Origin: Verrucomicrobia bacterium UBA1263
Lineage (GTDB): Bacteria > Verrucomicrobiota > Verrucomicrobiia > Limisphaerales > UBA1412
Length of the DNA stretch: 18,961 nucleotides
Direction of reading: 5' to 3'
NCBI GenBank assembly: GCA_002308515.1
Contig: DBVN01000046.1
Coordinates: 7,050-26,010 of the forward strand
This document shows positions 1 to 7,431 of this stretch, piece by piece; the stretch's first letter is position 1, and each line of letters starts with the position of its first letter. The position numbers were made by a program, and so were the translations under genes. The notes under the pieces are model-generated. The model did no database searches, was not told where the DNA came from, and saw only the letters and a program-made list of their open reading frames with translations.

Positions 1-1031
1 AAGCCACACCCAAACAGCTCATCACACTTCTGGGAACACGTTCTCTGCTCCAGCAGGCAGTGGATCGGGTACTGCCCATCGTGCAGGCTTCGCATATTTT
101 TGTCATCACAAACATCGTTCAGGCTCCCGCGGTACACCAGCAGCTGCCGGAACTGCCCACAGAGAATATCATCGCCGAACCCTGCGGACGCGATACCTGC
201 GCGGCTGTGACATTGGGCGGTGCCATTGCCGCCTCACGCGATCCGGAAGCGGTCATCGCCGTTTTGTCGGCGGATCATCTGATCCCGACGGTTGAAACTT
301 TTCGTCAAACCCTTTTGGACGCTTTTGCCCTGGCCGCTCAGCAGGACGTCCTCATTACGCTGGGCATCCGTCCCACGGAACCGGCCACCGGCTACGGCTA
401 TATCCAACTGGGCGAACCCGTCGCGGAAAATCCGAACTTCCACAAGGCACTGCGCTTTGTGGAAAAACCCAATTTAGAAACCGCCCAGAAATATCTGGAT
501 TCCGGCGATTATCGCTGGAACGCCGGAATGTTCGTCTGGTCATGCGACAGCCTGTTCAAAGCGCTTACCATCCATCAGCCCGTGATGGCCAAAGCGTTTC
601 AGCGCTGGAAAAACGCCGCCGCTCAGTCCTGGAAAAAACTGAATGAGACTCTGGAAACGGAATACCCGGACATCACCAAAATCTCTATTGATTTCGCGCT
701 CATGGAAAAGGCTCAGAACATCCTGGCCGCGGACGCGAATTTCCTCTGGGACGATCTAGGCTCCTGGCCTGCCCTGACCCGGCATCTGCAGCACGACAGC
801 AACGGGAATTGCTCCAACACGCATTGCGTGATGGTGGACGCGCGCGACAATCTGATTTTTGACACACGGAAAACGACGCCCCGAACACTCGTCGCGCTGC
901 TGGGTATCCATGATTCGGTAATCGTATTTACCGATGATTCCGTGCTAATCGCCGCGAAATCGGAATCTCAACGCATCAAAGAGATCGTCGCTAAAATCAG
1001 CGCCGATCCGGAATTCAAAAATTTAGTTTGA
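1..1031 (+). CDS. manC: Mannose-1-phosphate guanylyltransferase (5' end outside window)
   Basis: The enzyme makes GDP-mannose from mannose 1-phosphate and GTP in the cytoplasm, for glycan and GDP-sugar synthesis. The frame is open from base 3 (reading ATPKQLITLLG...) with no start, so the gene begins upstream. About 20 residues are missing, which by family knowledge include the glycine-rich GTRLWP nucleotide loop. Visible family motifs are EPCGRDTCAA (177-206), LSADH, TGYGYI, FVEKP, WNAGMFVW and DDLGSW. The frame ends soon after the nucleotidyltransferase and short C-terminal region, so the phosphomannose-isomerase domain of bifunctional ManC proteins is absent. A GTG at 60 could be mistaken for the start, but the upstream residues match the family. 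The stop is followed after 3 bases by araD. Family assignment is secure. Use of GDP-mannose rather than another hexose nucleotide is inferred from overall resemblance. Confidence 0.88.
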   Translation, partial: ATPKQLITLLGTRSLLQQAVDRVLPIVQASHIFVITNIVQAPAVHQQLPELPTENIIAEPCGRDTCAAVTLGGAIAASRDPEAVIAVLSADHLIPTVETFRQTLLDAFALAAQQDVLITLGIRPTEPATGYGYIQLGEPVAENPNFHKALRFVEKPNLETAQKYLDSGDYRWNAGMFVWSCDSLFKALTIHQPVMAKAFQRWKNAAAQSWKKLNETLETEYPDITKISIDFALMEKAQNILAADANFLWDDLGSWPALTRHLQHDSNGNCSNTHCVMVDARDNLIFDTRKTTPRTLVALLGIHDSVIVFTDDSVLIAAKSESQRIKEIVAKISADPEFKNLV

Positions 1032-1034
1032 TTT

Positions 1035-1733
1035 ATGTTAGAACAACTCAAAGAAGAAGTATGCGCCGCTAATCTCCGGCTGAAAACGGAAAATCTGGTC
1101 ATACTGACCTGGGGCAATGTCAGCGCGATCGACCGCCGTTCAGGCATGGTCGCCATCAAGCCCTCCGGCATCCCCTACGACCAGCTGAAGCCGGAGCATA
1201 TCGTCATCGTCAGTCTGGAAAGCGGTGCCACGGTGGAAGGCAACTTGAAACCCAGTTCCGACACGCCCACGCATCTGGAGCTGTACCGCAGTTTTCAGGA
1301 TATCGGCGCGATCGTCCACACGCACAGCATCCATGCCACCGCCTGGGCGCAAGCCTGCGCGGAGATCCCCGCATTCGGCACGACTCACGCGGACTACTTC
1401 AACGGACCTATCCCCTGCACACGCATCATGTGGGCCGAGGAAGTCCAAAGCGATTACGAACTCAATACCGGCAAGGTCATCGTGGAACGGTTCAAAGACC
1501 TGGATCCCCAGCTCTGTCCCGCCGTACTGGTCGCGCATCACGGGCCATTTGTCTGGGGCGACACCGCGGACAAAGCCGTTGAAAACGCTCTCGTTCTGGA
1601 ACAGCTGGCGCTGATGGCCACTCAGACACGACTGGTCAAACCGACCTCGCATGAGATACCGGAACATCTGCATAATAAACACTTTTTCCGCAAGCACGGC
1701 ACAGGTGCCTATTACGGACAAAAATCAAAATAA
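1035..1733 (+). CDS. araD: L-ribulose-5-phosphate 4-epimerase (class II aldolase family)
   Basis: A 232-aa cytoplasmic zinc enzyme that interconverts L-ribulose 5-phosphate and D-xylulose 5-phosphate, the last step of L-arabinose breakdown. Length and order of motifs match the E. coli AraD I recall (231 aa): LTWGNVSA near residue 24, IKPSG at 41, SSDTPTH at 74, HTHSIHATAWAQ with metal ligands H95 and H97, GTTHADYF with D120, AHHGPF with third ligand H169, and a C-terminal HGTGAYYGQ holding the catalytic tyrosine (Y227). The preserved D120 and Y227 favour epimerase over fuculose- or rhamnulose-phosphate aldolase. The ATG lies 3 bases after the upstream stop with no clear Shine-Dalgarno sequence, suggesting coupled translation. 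No araA, araB or araC is in view, so the pathway partners must lie elsewhere. Confidence 0.93.
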   Translation: MLEQLKEEVCAANLRLKTENLVILTWGNVSAIDRRSGMVAIKPSGIPYDQLKPEHIVIVSLESGATVEGNLKPSSDTPTHLELYRSFQDIGAIVHTHSIHATAWAQACAEIPAFGTTHADYFNGPIPCTRIMWAEEVQSDYELNTGKVIVERFKDLDPQLCPAVLVAHHGPFVWGDTADKAVENALVLEQLALMATQTRLVKPTSHEIPEHLHNKHFFRKHGTGAYYGQKSK

Positions 1734-1748
1734 TCTCCTCACTGGATC

Positions 1749-2417
1749 ATGGGCTGCTGCTGTAATCGAAACACAGAGGAATATAAACAGCGTGTGCGCT
1801 GGCTGAGCGAATATCACGCCGTTTTTGATCATCTCAGCAATGAAAAACTGCTGGAGCATGAGATCGATCTGCTGAACATTTTCAAAGGTCAAAGCGTCCG
1901 TCTCTCACATCCGATGGTCAAATACTTTCAGATGCTCTCGGCTGTCTGCGCCGACCGCGATCTATTCACACCAAAGAACGCTCAAAGATTTCCCAAAGAA
2001 TTTTCTTTGTCACCCTGCTGCGGCGCTCCCGGTATCGGGATATTGACTCCTTTCATCCACAAATCCGGGCTGATCTGTCTGCATTGTCAGGAGACACTGG
2101 TGCCGCTGGATGACTTTCCCCAATGGCTCCGTGAAGTCTGTGAAAGCTGGGGCGGCAATTATGAAAAGTGGAGTTCGGTCGTCAGGTGGAATCAGGAACA
2201 GCAGGCCAGAGCCGAGAAAATGTCCGGCAAACCGATCGGCGCTATCTACGAAGACTCCTATTTCCAGTGTAAAGATCTGCTGAAAAAGGAAGCCGCGGAG
2301 ATCGTCCCCGGATTTCTGGAGCATTACCCCTCCGTGGTCTGGCAGGATTTTGATCCGGCGTTCAACATCCGTCCCGAAGATATCGTTTCCGAAGAAACAC
2401 CGGTCCATCTCTTTTAA
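1749..2417 (+). CDS. Hypothetical protein with cysteine pairs (possible zinc-binding)
   Basis: I do not recognise this 222-aa protein. It has no signal peptide or membrane segment and looks cytosolic. It begins MGCCCN and has a second cysteine group around residues 89-115: a CCGAPG turn followed about 20 residues later by CLHC. Two such knuckles are the usual spacing of a zinc ribbon or treble-clef fold, so metal binding is a reasonable inference. The rest is rich in Trp, Glu and aromatic residues (LREVCESWGGNYEKW, YPSVVWQDFDPAF). It sits 15 bases after araD and 32 bases before radC on the same strand and is probably co-transcribed with both. The ATG at 1749 is the first in frame after the araD stop. 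Function is unknown. Confidence 0.75.
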   Translation: MGCCCNRNTEEYKQRVRWLSEYHAVFDHLSNEKLLEHEIDLLNIFKGQSVRLSHPMVKYFQMLSAVCADRDLFTPKNAQRFPKEFSLSPCCGAPGIGILTPFIHKSGLICLHCQETLVPLDDFPQWLREVCESWGGNYEKWSSVVRWNQEQQARAEKMSGKPIGAIYEDSYFQCKDLLKKEAAEIVPGFLEHYPSVVWQDFDPAFNIRPEDIVSEETPVHLF

Positions 2418-2449
2418 CTTACCCTGCCACGCCTGACCCGACAGCGTGT

Positions 2450-3172
2450 ATGAAACCTGAAACCAGTCCCACACGAATCCGCGACATCGCTCCCAAAGAA
2501 CGACCGCGCGAACGGCTCCGCCGGATGGGTGCCGCCGCGCTTTCCAACGCGGAACTGCTGGCCATTCTGCTCCGAACCGGCACCCAGGGCACATCCGTTC
2601 TGGAAGTCGCGTCACGGCTGCTGCGGGAGTTCGATGGCAAACTCACCCGGCTTCAGGAATCGTCTGTGGAAGAACTCTGCAAGATACGCGGGATCGGTCA
2701 GGACAAGGCACTGACACTGGTCGCCGCGTTCGAGCTGGTCCGCCGAGCCCGGCAGGAACAGATCCTCGACCGTCTTGTTTTCGAGACTCCGGAGCAGATC
2801 GCCGAGCTGATGCGCGAACACTTCGCCGGGGAGACTCGAGAGCGTCTGCGCATCATCCATCTGAACAAACGCCGGGAGATCATCCGCATTGAAGACGCGG
2901 CAGACGGTTTCATGGATGAGATCACTGTCGCCAACAACATCCTCTTCCGCCAGGCCATCCTGAACAAAGCCTCCGAACTGGTACTGGTCCACAATCATCC
3001 TTCCGGCAATCCCATGCCCAGCACAATGGATATCGAAACGACTCGCGACCTTGTGCGCTGCGGTCACCTTCTGGGCATTCCTATTCTGGATCATATCATT
3101 ATCGGAAAACCTTCCTCCAGGCGGGAACAGGACTTTGTTTCCCTGCGCAATCTGGGATATATCCGTGATTAA
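2450..3172 (+). CDS. radC: RadC family JAMM/MPN+ domain protein (UPF0758)
   Basis: A 240-aa member of the widespread RadC family. Despite its name, the family's role in DNA repair is not established. It has an N-terminal helical part (RIRDIAPKERPRERL..., residues 10-75), a helix-hairpin-helix-like GIGQDKAL (81-88), and a C-terminal JAMM metalloprotease fold with the intact metal site HNHPSGNPMPSTMD, ligands H181, H183 and D194. A conserved LGIPILDHIIIG strand follows. Length is normal for the family (about 220-240 aa). The start is the first ATG of the frame, 32 bases after the preceding gene. The chromosomal setting, with no plasmid or phage genes nearby, argues for the housekeeping type rather than the anti-restriction or plasmid-borne type. 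Confidence 0.95.
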   Translation: MKPETSPTRIRDIAPKERPRERLRRMGAAALSNAELLAILLRTGTQGTSVLEVASRLLREFDGKLTRLQESSVEELCKIRGIGQDKALTLVAAFELVRRARQEQILDRLVFETPEQIAELMREHFAGETRERLRIIHLNKRREIIRIEDAADGFMDEITVANNILFRQAILNKASELVLVHNHPSGNPMPSTMDIETTRDLVRCGHLLGIPILDHIIIGKPSSRREQDFVSLRNLGYIRD

Positions 3173-3194
3173 AACGCTTCTTTTGCGATTTTTT

Positions 3195-3223
3195 CGGATA
3201 AAGCTTGGATTTCCTCATATAAT
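3195..3223 (+). promoter_or_regulatory. Possible sigma-70-type promoter before the SGNH gene
   Basis: The 145-base gap after radC contains a perfect TATAAT at 3218-3223, about 95 bases before the ATG at 3318. The best hexamer 17 bases upstream (cggata, 3195-3200) is a poor -35, so this rests mainly on the -10. The region is AT-rich compared with its surroundings, as expected for a promoter that would separate the radC operon from the carbohydrate-enzyme pair. No operator or riboswitch-like structure is evident here. Confidence 0.3.
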
Positions 3224-3317
3224 TTCTTATTATTTCATCTTGCGGAGAGATCATTTGGATGACGAATATCTCACATCCAAAGCATGGTCTCAAAACTGAT
3301 TTGTTATTTTTAAACGT

Positions 3318-4523
3318 ATGAAGTCATTTATCATCAAATTAGCAGTAAGCCTGGCTCTGCTCGCGGCAGCCGGTTTACAATCTGTTTTCGCCGCGCAGGA
3401 AACAACGCCCTCAACACCTGTGCTGTATAACCAGACACTGAACGACAAAGGCGAATATGCCGATATCGTGGTCAACAAGACCCCTTGTCAATACACAGCC
3501 GAAGGACTGAAGATCACCGGCAACGAGGATCTGATCCGTCTCAACCGGTACTACTCACTGGGTGAACGGCTCATCCGCTATCATGTCAAATTCTCCGCCG
3601 ATGCCGTTGCCCAGTTCCGAAGCGACACGGGCGATTTCTGCGTCATGGTGGATGTTCCCAATCAAAATCTTTCCATCCAGACGCAGCCGGTCACCAGCCG
3701 CAAAGCGGATTTCCTGACACCGGAGCATGAATATCTGCTGGAGATCACTCATCACTATCAAACCGGAACCGCTTCACTCAGCGACCTGATGACAGGCGAC
3801 TCGATTGAGATCCAAACCGTCAACAATGGCGGCGGTGGTGTCGGCAAAGGCACAGTCACCACTCCCTTCTTTGTTGGTTCCCAGCACGACTATTACTGCT
3901 TTGGTCTCAGCGGCGGCTCGGAACTGCTGGTCAAACAAATCACCGTTCTCGCCCAGGAATCCGATCTGACTCTGCTCATTTATGGCGACTCCATCACTGA
4001 GCCAGACGGATATTTCCCCACAGCGGATTATCCCAAAGCCTGGACAGAGCTGATCATGAGCCATGTCAAAGGCAAGTCCATGGCCAGCGGACGCGGCGGC
4101 ACGACGATCAACGAACTGCTCAACCGCATCAAAAACGAACTGCCGTATATTCACGCCAAATATGTGATGGTCACCATCGGTACCAATGGCGGCAATACGG
4201 AGGAAAATCTCAGCGCGCTGGTAGAGTATATCCTTTCTCAGGGCTCCATTCCTATTCTGAACAACATCCCCAGCAATGAACACGGCACCCAGATCCCCGT
4301 CAATGAACAGATCGAAAAGATCCGTCAAAAATACAACATCAAAGGATGCCGCTTCGACATTCCGACTTCGCTCGCGTTCGACGGCAAGGAAGTGGACAAA
4401 AGCACGATGTGGTTTGAGAACTACACCAACGGCTGGGGCGACTATTTCCATCATCCCAATATCAAAGGTTCACGCCTGATGTACCTGCGCACTCTGCTGG
4501 ATGTTCCTGAAATCTATGAATAA
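3318..4523 (+). CDS. Secreted SGNH/GDSL-type hydrolase (probable carbohydrate esterase)
   Basis: A 401-aa exported protein. Residues 1-26 form a signal peptide (MKSFIIKLAVSLALLAAAG, cleavage near VFAA/QE). Residues about 30-210 look like a beta-rich accessory domain with no motif I recognise, including a GGGG turn at 171-174. The C-terminal half carries the SGNH blocks: IYGDSITEP with nucleophile S225, a glycine block near GRGGTT (258-263), GTNGGN with N290, and the DYFH motif giving the D375/H378 pair. SGNH enzymes act on ester bonds. In this setting removal of acetyl groups from a plant or mucosal glycan is the natural guess, but the substrate cannot be read from sequence. Its 3' end overlaps or abuts the rhamnosidase gene, so the two products are likely made together and act in sequence in the periplasm or at the surface. 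Confidence 0.85.
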   Translation: MKSFIIKLAVSLALLAAAGLQSVFAAQETTPSTPVLYNQTLNDKGEYADIVVNKTPCQYTAEGLKITGNEDLIRLNRYYSLGERLIRYHVKFSADAVAQFRSDTGDFCVMVDVPNQNLSIQTQPVTSRKADFLTPEHEYLLEITHHYQTGTASLSDLMTGDSIEIQTVNNGGGGVGKGTVTTPFFVGSQHDYYCFGLSGGSELLVKQITVLAQESDLTLLIYGDSITEPDGYFPTADYPKAWTELIMSHVKGKSMASGRGGTTINELLNRIKNELPYIHAKYVMVTIGTNGGNTEENLSALVEYILSQGSIPILNNIPSNEHGTQIPVNEQIEKIRQKYNIKGCRFDIPTSLAFDGKEVDKSTMWFENYTNGWGDYFHHPNIKGSRLMYLRTLLDVPEIYE

Positions 4524-4536
4524 AACACGCAATTTT

Positions 4537-7308
4537 ATGAAATATCAAAAGACAATTATTCAAAGTCTGCTGATCTCCGCGTTCGGAGTCTCATCAGTAT
4601 TCACTCTCGCCGATTACAAGGTAGAAAATCTGACCTGCGAATTCGCGAAGGAACCGATGGGGATCGAAGCCAAAAATCCCCTGCTGGGCTGGCAGCTGCG
4701 ATCTGATAAACGGGGCGACTTCCAATCCGCTTATCAAATCATCGTCAGTGAAAAACAAGACACGCTCAGCCAAAATAAAGGCGATGTCTGGGACAGCGGA
4801 AAAGTCTCCTCTGAACAGACGGACAACATCGTCTATCAGGGCAAAGAACTGAAGCCCAAGACACGCTATTACTGGTGCGCGCGTTCCTACAACGCGGAGG
4901 ATCAAGCCTCTGAATGGAGTCCTATCACTTATTTTGAAACCGGAATGATGGTGCCGGAAAACTGGACAGCTCAATGGATCTTTGACGGGAATCCGGGACC
5001 GCAGACAGACGCGGATTTTTATAAAAATGATCCGGCTCCCCTGCTGCGCAAAGACTGGAACATCCAAAAAGAAATCCGCTCTGCCCGTCTCTATATTTCC
5101 GGACTGGGCTATTATGAAGCCTACCTGAACGGAGTCAAAGTCAGCGATCACTTCATGGATCCAGGCTGGACCTCTTTCGCCAAGACCATTCTTTACAATA
5201 CTTATGATGTCACGGAGATGCTGAAACAAGGCGACAATACCTGGGGCATTACTCTGGGCAACGGCTTCTTCAATCCGGTACCCATGCCGATCTTCAGACC
5301 TCTGCGCGAGTATCTGACTATTGGCCGTCCTATGACCATTGGCCAGCTGGAAATCACCTATGCTGACGGTTCTCTGGAAAAAGTTCAGACCGATCTGAGC
5401 TGGAAAACGACTCCCGGCCCCATCATGCGCAACAACCCCTATCTGGGCGAACACTACGATGCCCGCGCGGAAGTTCCCGGTTGGAATGAACCGGGAATCT
5501 CTACCCAAAACTGGAAATCTGTCGCCCTGGCTGAGCCGCCGACAGGACAACTTAAACCGCAGATGCAGCCGCCTATCCGCGCGACCGCCATCCTCAAACC
5601 GGTACGCATGACCGAAACACGCCCCGGTGAGTTTGTTTATGATATGGGACAAAACTTCGCCGGTGTCATCCGTCTCAAAGTCAAAGGCCCCAGAGGAACC
5701 AAGATCACCGTCCGCTATGGTGAGGATATTTACTCAGACGGCAGTCTCAATGTGATGACCACCGTGGCCGGCCAGCACAAACAAGTATGGGATGCCAACC
5801 GTTCCGCGGAAGGCGCGCCGCCGACCGCCTGGCAGGAGGATACCTATATTCTCAAAGGTGAAGGCGAAGAGATTTGGCAGCCGCGTTTCACTTTCCACGG
5901 CTTCCAATACATTGAGATCACCGGTTTCCCCGGCCGCCCCACTCTGGACAATGTCGAGGGTATCCGTCTCAGCGCGGATCTGGAAAAGGTCGGCGAGTTT
6001 GAATGCTCTGATGATGTCGTGAACAAAATCGAGAGAGCGGTCGAATGGACGTTCCTCAGCAATGTGTTCAGCGTTCAGTCCGATTGTCCGGGACGTGAAA
6101 AGCTCGGCTACGGTGGAGACATCGCCGCTACCACTGACGCTTTCTGCTATCTGTTCGACATGCACAATTTCTACAGCAAGACCGCGTATGACTACCGTGA
6201 CGCTTCCCGTCCATCCGGTGCCATGACCGAAACCGCTCCCTACATGGGGATCGCGGACGGCGGCTTCGGTGACGGCTCCGGCCCTGTCGGCTGGCAGCTG
6301 GGATTTGCCGTCGCATTGAAAAAAATCCACGATTACTATGGTGACATCCGGATCGTCGAGGATAATTACGATACTCTGAAAAAACAGGTCGAATTCCTGC
6401 GCGCTCACGCGCCGGGGAACATTATTCCGAACTGTATCAGCGACCACGAAATGATCGAAAACCCGCGTCCCGCCGCGCTGACGGCCACCGGTCATTATTA
6501 TAACCACGTCATCATCCTGCTCGAATTCGCCCGTCTGCTGGGCAAGACCGCGGATGTTCAGACCTATGAGCAGCTGGCAAACGAGATCAAGGCGGCATTC
6601 ATCGCCAAATTCTATAAACCCGGCGGCATCTACGATTCCAACCTGCAAACGACTCAGGCGTTCGCTCTGCATTATGACCTGATCCCCGATGGGAAACGGG
6701 AGGAAGTCTTGAAGCAGCTGCTGAACGTGCTGGATCGGGACGGCAATCATATCCACACCGGCATCTTTGCCACGCCGATGCTTCTGAATCAGCTGACCGA
6801 AAACGGTTACAGCGACCGGGCGTTCCAGCTCGTCGCCAACCGCGACTATCCCGGCTGGGGGCACATGATCACCAGCGGCGCGACCACCATCTGGGAAACC
6901 TGGAAGTATTCCGACAATATCTACTCCCATAACCATCCCATGTTCGGCAGTGTCAATGAATGGTTCTACCGGGCTTTGCTGGGCATCAACACGGAAACAC
7001 CCGGCTTTGAGACCGTGCGTATCAGCCCTAAAACAGTCAAGGGGCTTACCTGGGCAAAAGGTTCCTATCGCTCCGTCAAGGGGCGGATCAGTGTGGATTG
7101 GAAGAAAAATGAAAATCAGCTCCTCCTGAACGTAACGATCCCCACCGGTATGAAAGCTCATATCTATGTTCCTCATGCCAAAGGACAAACCATTTATGAA
7201 GGCGATGCAAAAGCCGATTCGGTCAAAGATATATTCTACCGGGGTGAATCCGGCGGGACCTCTGTTTACGACGTGAGCGGAGGCTCTTACCGCTTTACCG
7301 TGAAATAG
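4537..7308 (+). CDS. Exported alpha-L-rhamnosidase, glycoside hydrolase family 78
   Basis: A 923-aa enzyme predicted to release terminal alpha-L-rhamnose from polysaccharides or glycosides. The ATG at 4537 is preferred because it leaves a textbook signal peptide (MKYQKTIIQSLLISAFG..., cleavage after FTLA, residue 25). ATGs at 4516 and 4501 are in frame, overlap the upstream gene and cannot be excluded. Domain order is typical of GH78: Fn3-like domain (about 26-138, WDSGKV, YYWCARSY), N-terminal lectin-like domain (about 140-338, GLGYYEAYLNG, GEHYDAR), concanavalin-like domain (about 348-466, YDMGQNFAG, FTFHGFQYIE), (alpha/alpha)6 catalytic barrel (about 483-813) and C-terminal beta-sandwich. 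The catalytic-site motif DCPGREKLGYGGD is present with the expected general acid E521, and the expected base lies in GATTIWETW (E787). A terminator follows. Confidence 0.95.
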   Translation: MKYQKTIIQSLLISAFGVSSVFTLADYKVENLTCEFAKEPMGIEAKNPLLGWQLRSDKRGDFQSAYQIIVSEKQDTLSQNKGDVWDSGKVSSEQTDNIVYQGKELKPKTRYYWCARSYNAEDQASEWSPITYFETGMMVPENWTAQWIFDGNPGPQTDADFYKNDPAPLLRKDWNIQKEIRSARLYISGLGYYEAYLNGVKVSDHFMDPGWTSFAKTILYNTYDVTEMLKQGDNTWGITLGNGFFNPVPMPIFRPLREYLTIGRPMTIGQLEITYADGSLEKVQTDLSWKTTPGPIMRNNPYLGEHYDARAEVPGWNEPGISTQNWKSVALAEPPTGQLKPQMQPPIRATAILKPVRMTETRPGEFVYDMGQNFAGVIRLKVKGPRGTKITVRYGEDIYSDGSLNVMTTVAGQHKQVWDANRSAEGAPPTAWQEDTYILKGEGEEIWQPRFTFHGFQYIEITGFPGRPTLDNVEGIRLSADLEKVGEFECSDDVVNKIERAVEWTFLSNVFSVQSDCPGREKLGYGGDIAATTDAFCYLFDMHNFYSKTAYDYRDASRPSGAMTETAPYMGIADGGFGDGSGPVGWQLGFAVALKKIHDYYGDIRIVEDNYDTLKKQVEFLRAHAPGNIIPNCISDHEMIENPRPAALTATGHYYNHVIILLEFARLLGKTADVQTYEQLANEIKAAFIAKFYKPGGIYDSNLQTTQAFALHYDLIPDGKREEVLKQLLNVLDRDGNHIHTGIFATPMLLNQLTENGYSDRAFQLVANRDYPGWGHMITSGATTIWETWKYSDNIYSHNHPMFGSVNEWFYRALLGINTETPGFETVRISPKTVKGLTWAKGSYRSVKGRISVDWKKNENQLLLNVTIPTGMKAHIYVPHAKGQTIYEGDAKADSVKDIFYRGESGGTSVYDVSGGSYRFTVK

Positions 7309-7328
7309 TTATACCGTCTTTATCATTC

Positions 7329-7373
7329 AAAAGCAGGCAGCTGTGCAAAAATGTACAACTGCCTTGCTTTTTT
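7329..7373 (+). terminator. Intrinsic terminator after the rhamnosidase gene
   Basis: An imperfect stem pairs 7329-7346 with 7352-7369 (AAAGCA and GGCAG paired to CTGCC and TGCTTT, with one bulged A, one mismatch and one G-T pair), over a short A-rich loop. A run of six T follows at 7368-7373. It starts about 20 bases after the rhamnosidase stop and should end that transcript before ftsH. The A-run on the left arm would let it work weakly in the other direction too. Confidence 0.75.
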
Positions 7374-7431
7374 ATGGTTATTGGGCTAAATTGATTGGGG
7401 ATCGTTTACGTCCCCTGATGATTGAAATAGA

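Noticed and set aside
60..62. GTG at 60 as the real start of the guanylyltransferase
   Set aside because: The frame stays open to base 3 and upstream residues (PKQLITLLGTRSLLQQ) match the conserved N-terminal region, so the start lies before the window.
1140..2615. Minus-strand open frames opposite araD and the 222-aa gene
   Set aside because: araD is unmistakable on the plus strand and the minus frames show no motifs.
3176..3198. Terminator after radC (CGC/GCG with T-run)
   Set aside because: The stem is only about three pairs, too weak to support a call.
4594..7188. Long minus-strand open frames opposite the rhamnosidase gene (4594-5652, 5734-7188)
   Set aside because: They mirror the GC-biased codons of a clear GH78 gene and show no recognisable domain or start context.
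7397..7415. GGGGA/TCCCC hairpin before ftsH as a riboswitch or thermosensor
   Set aside because: Only five base pairs, it does not cover the start codon, and no conserved riboswitch core is seen.
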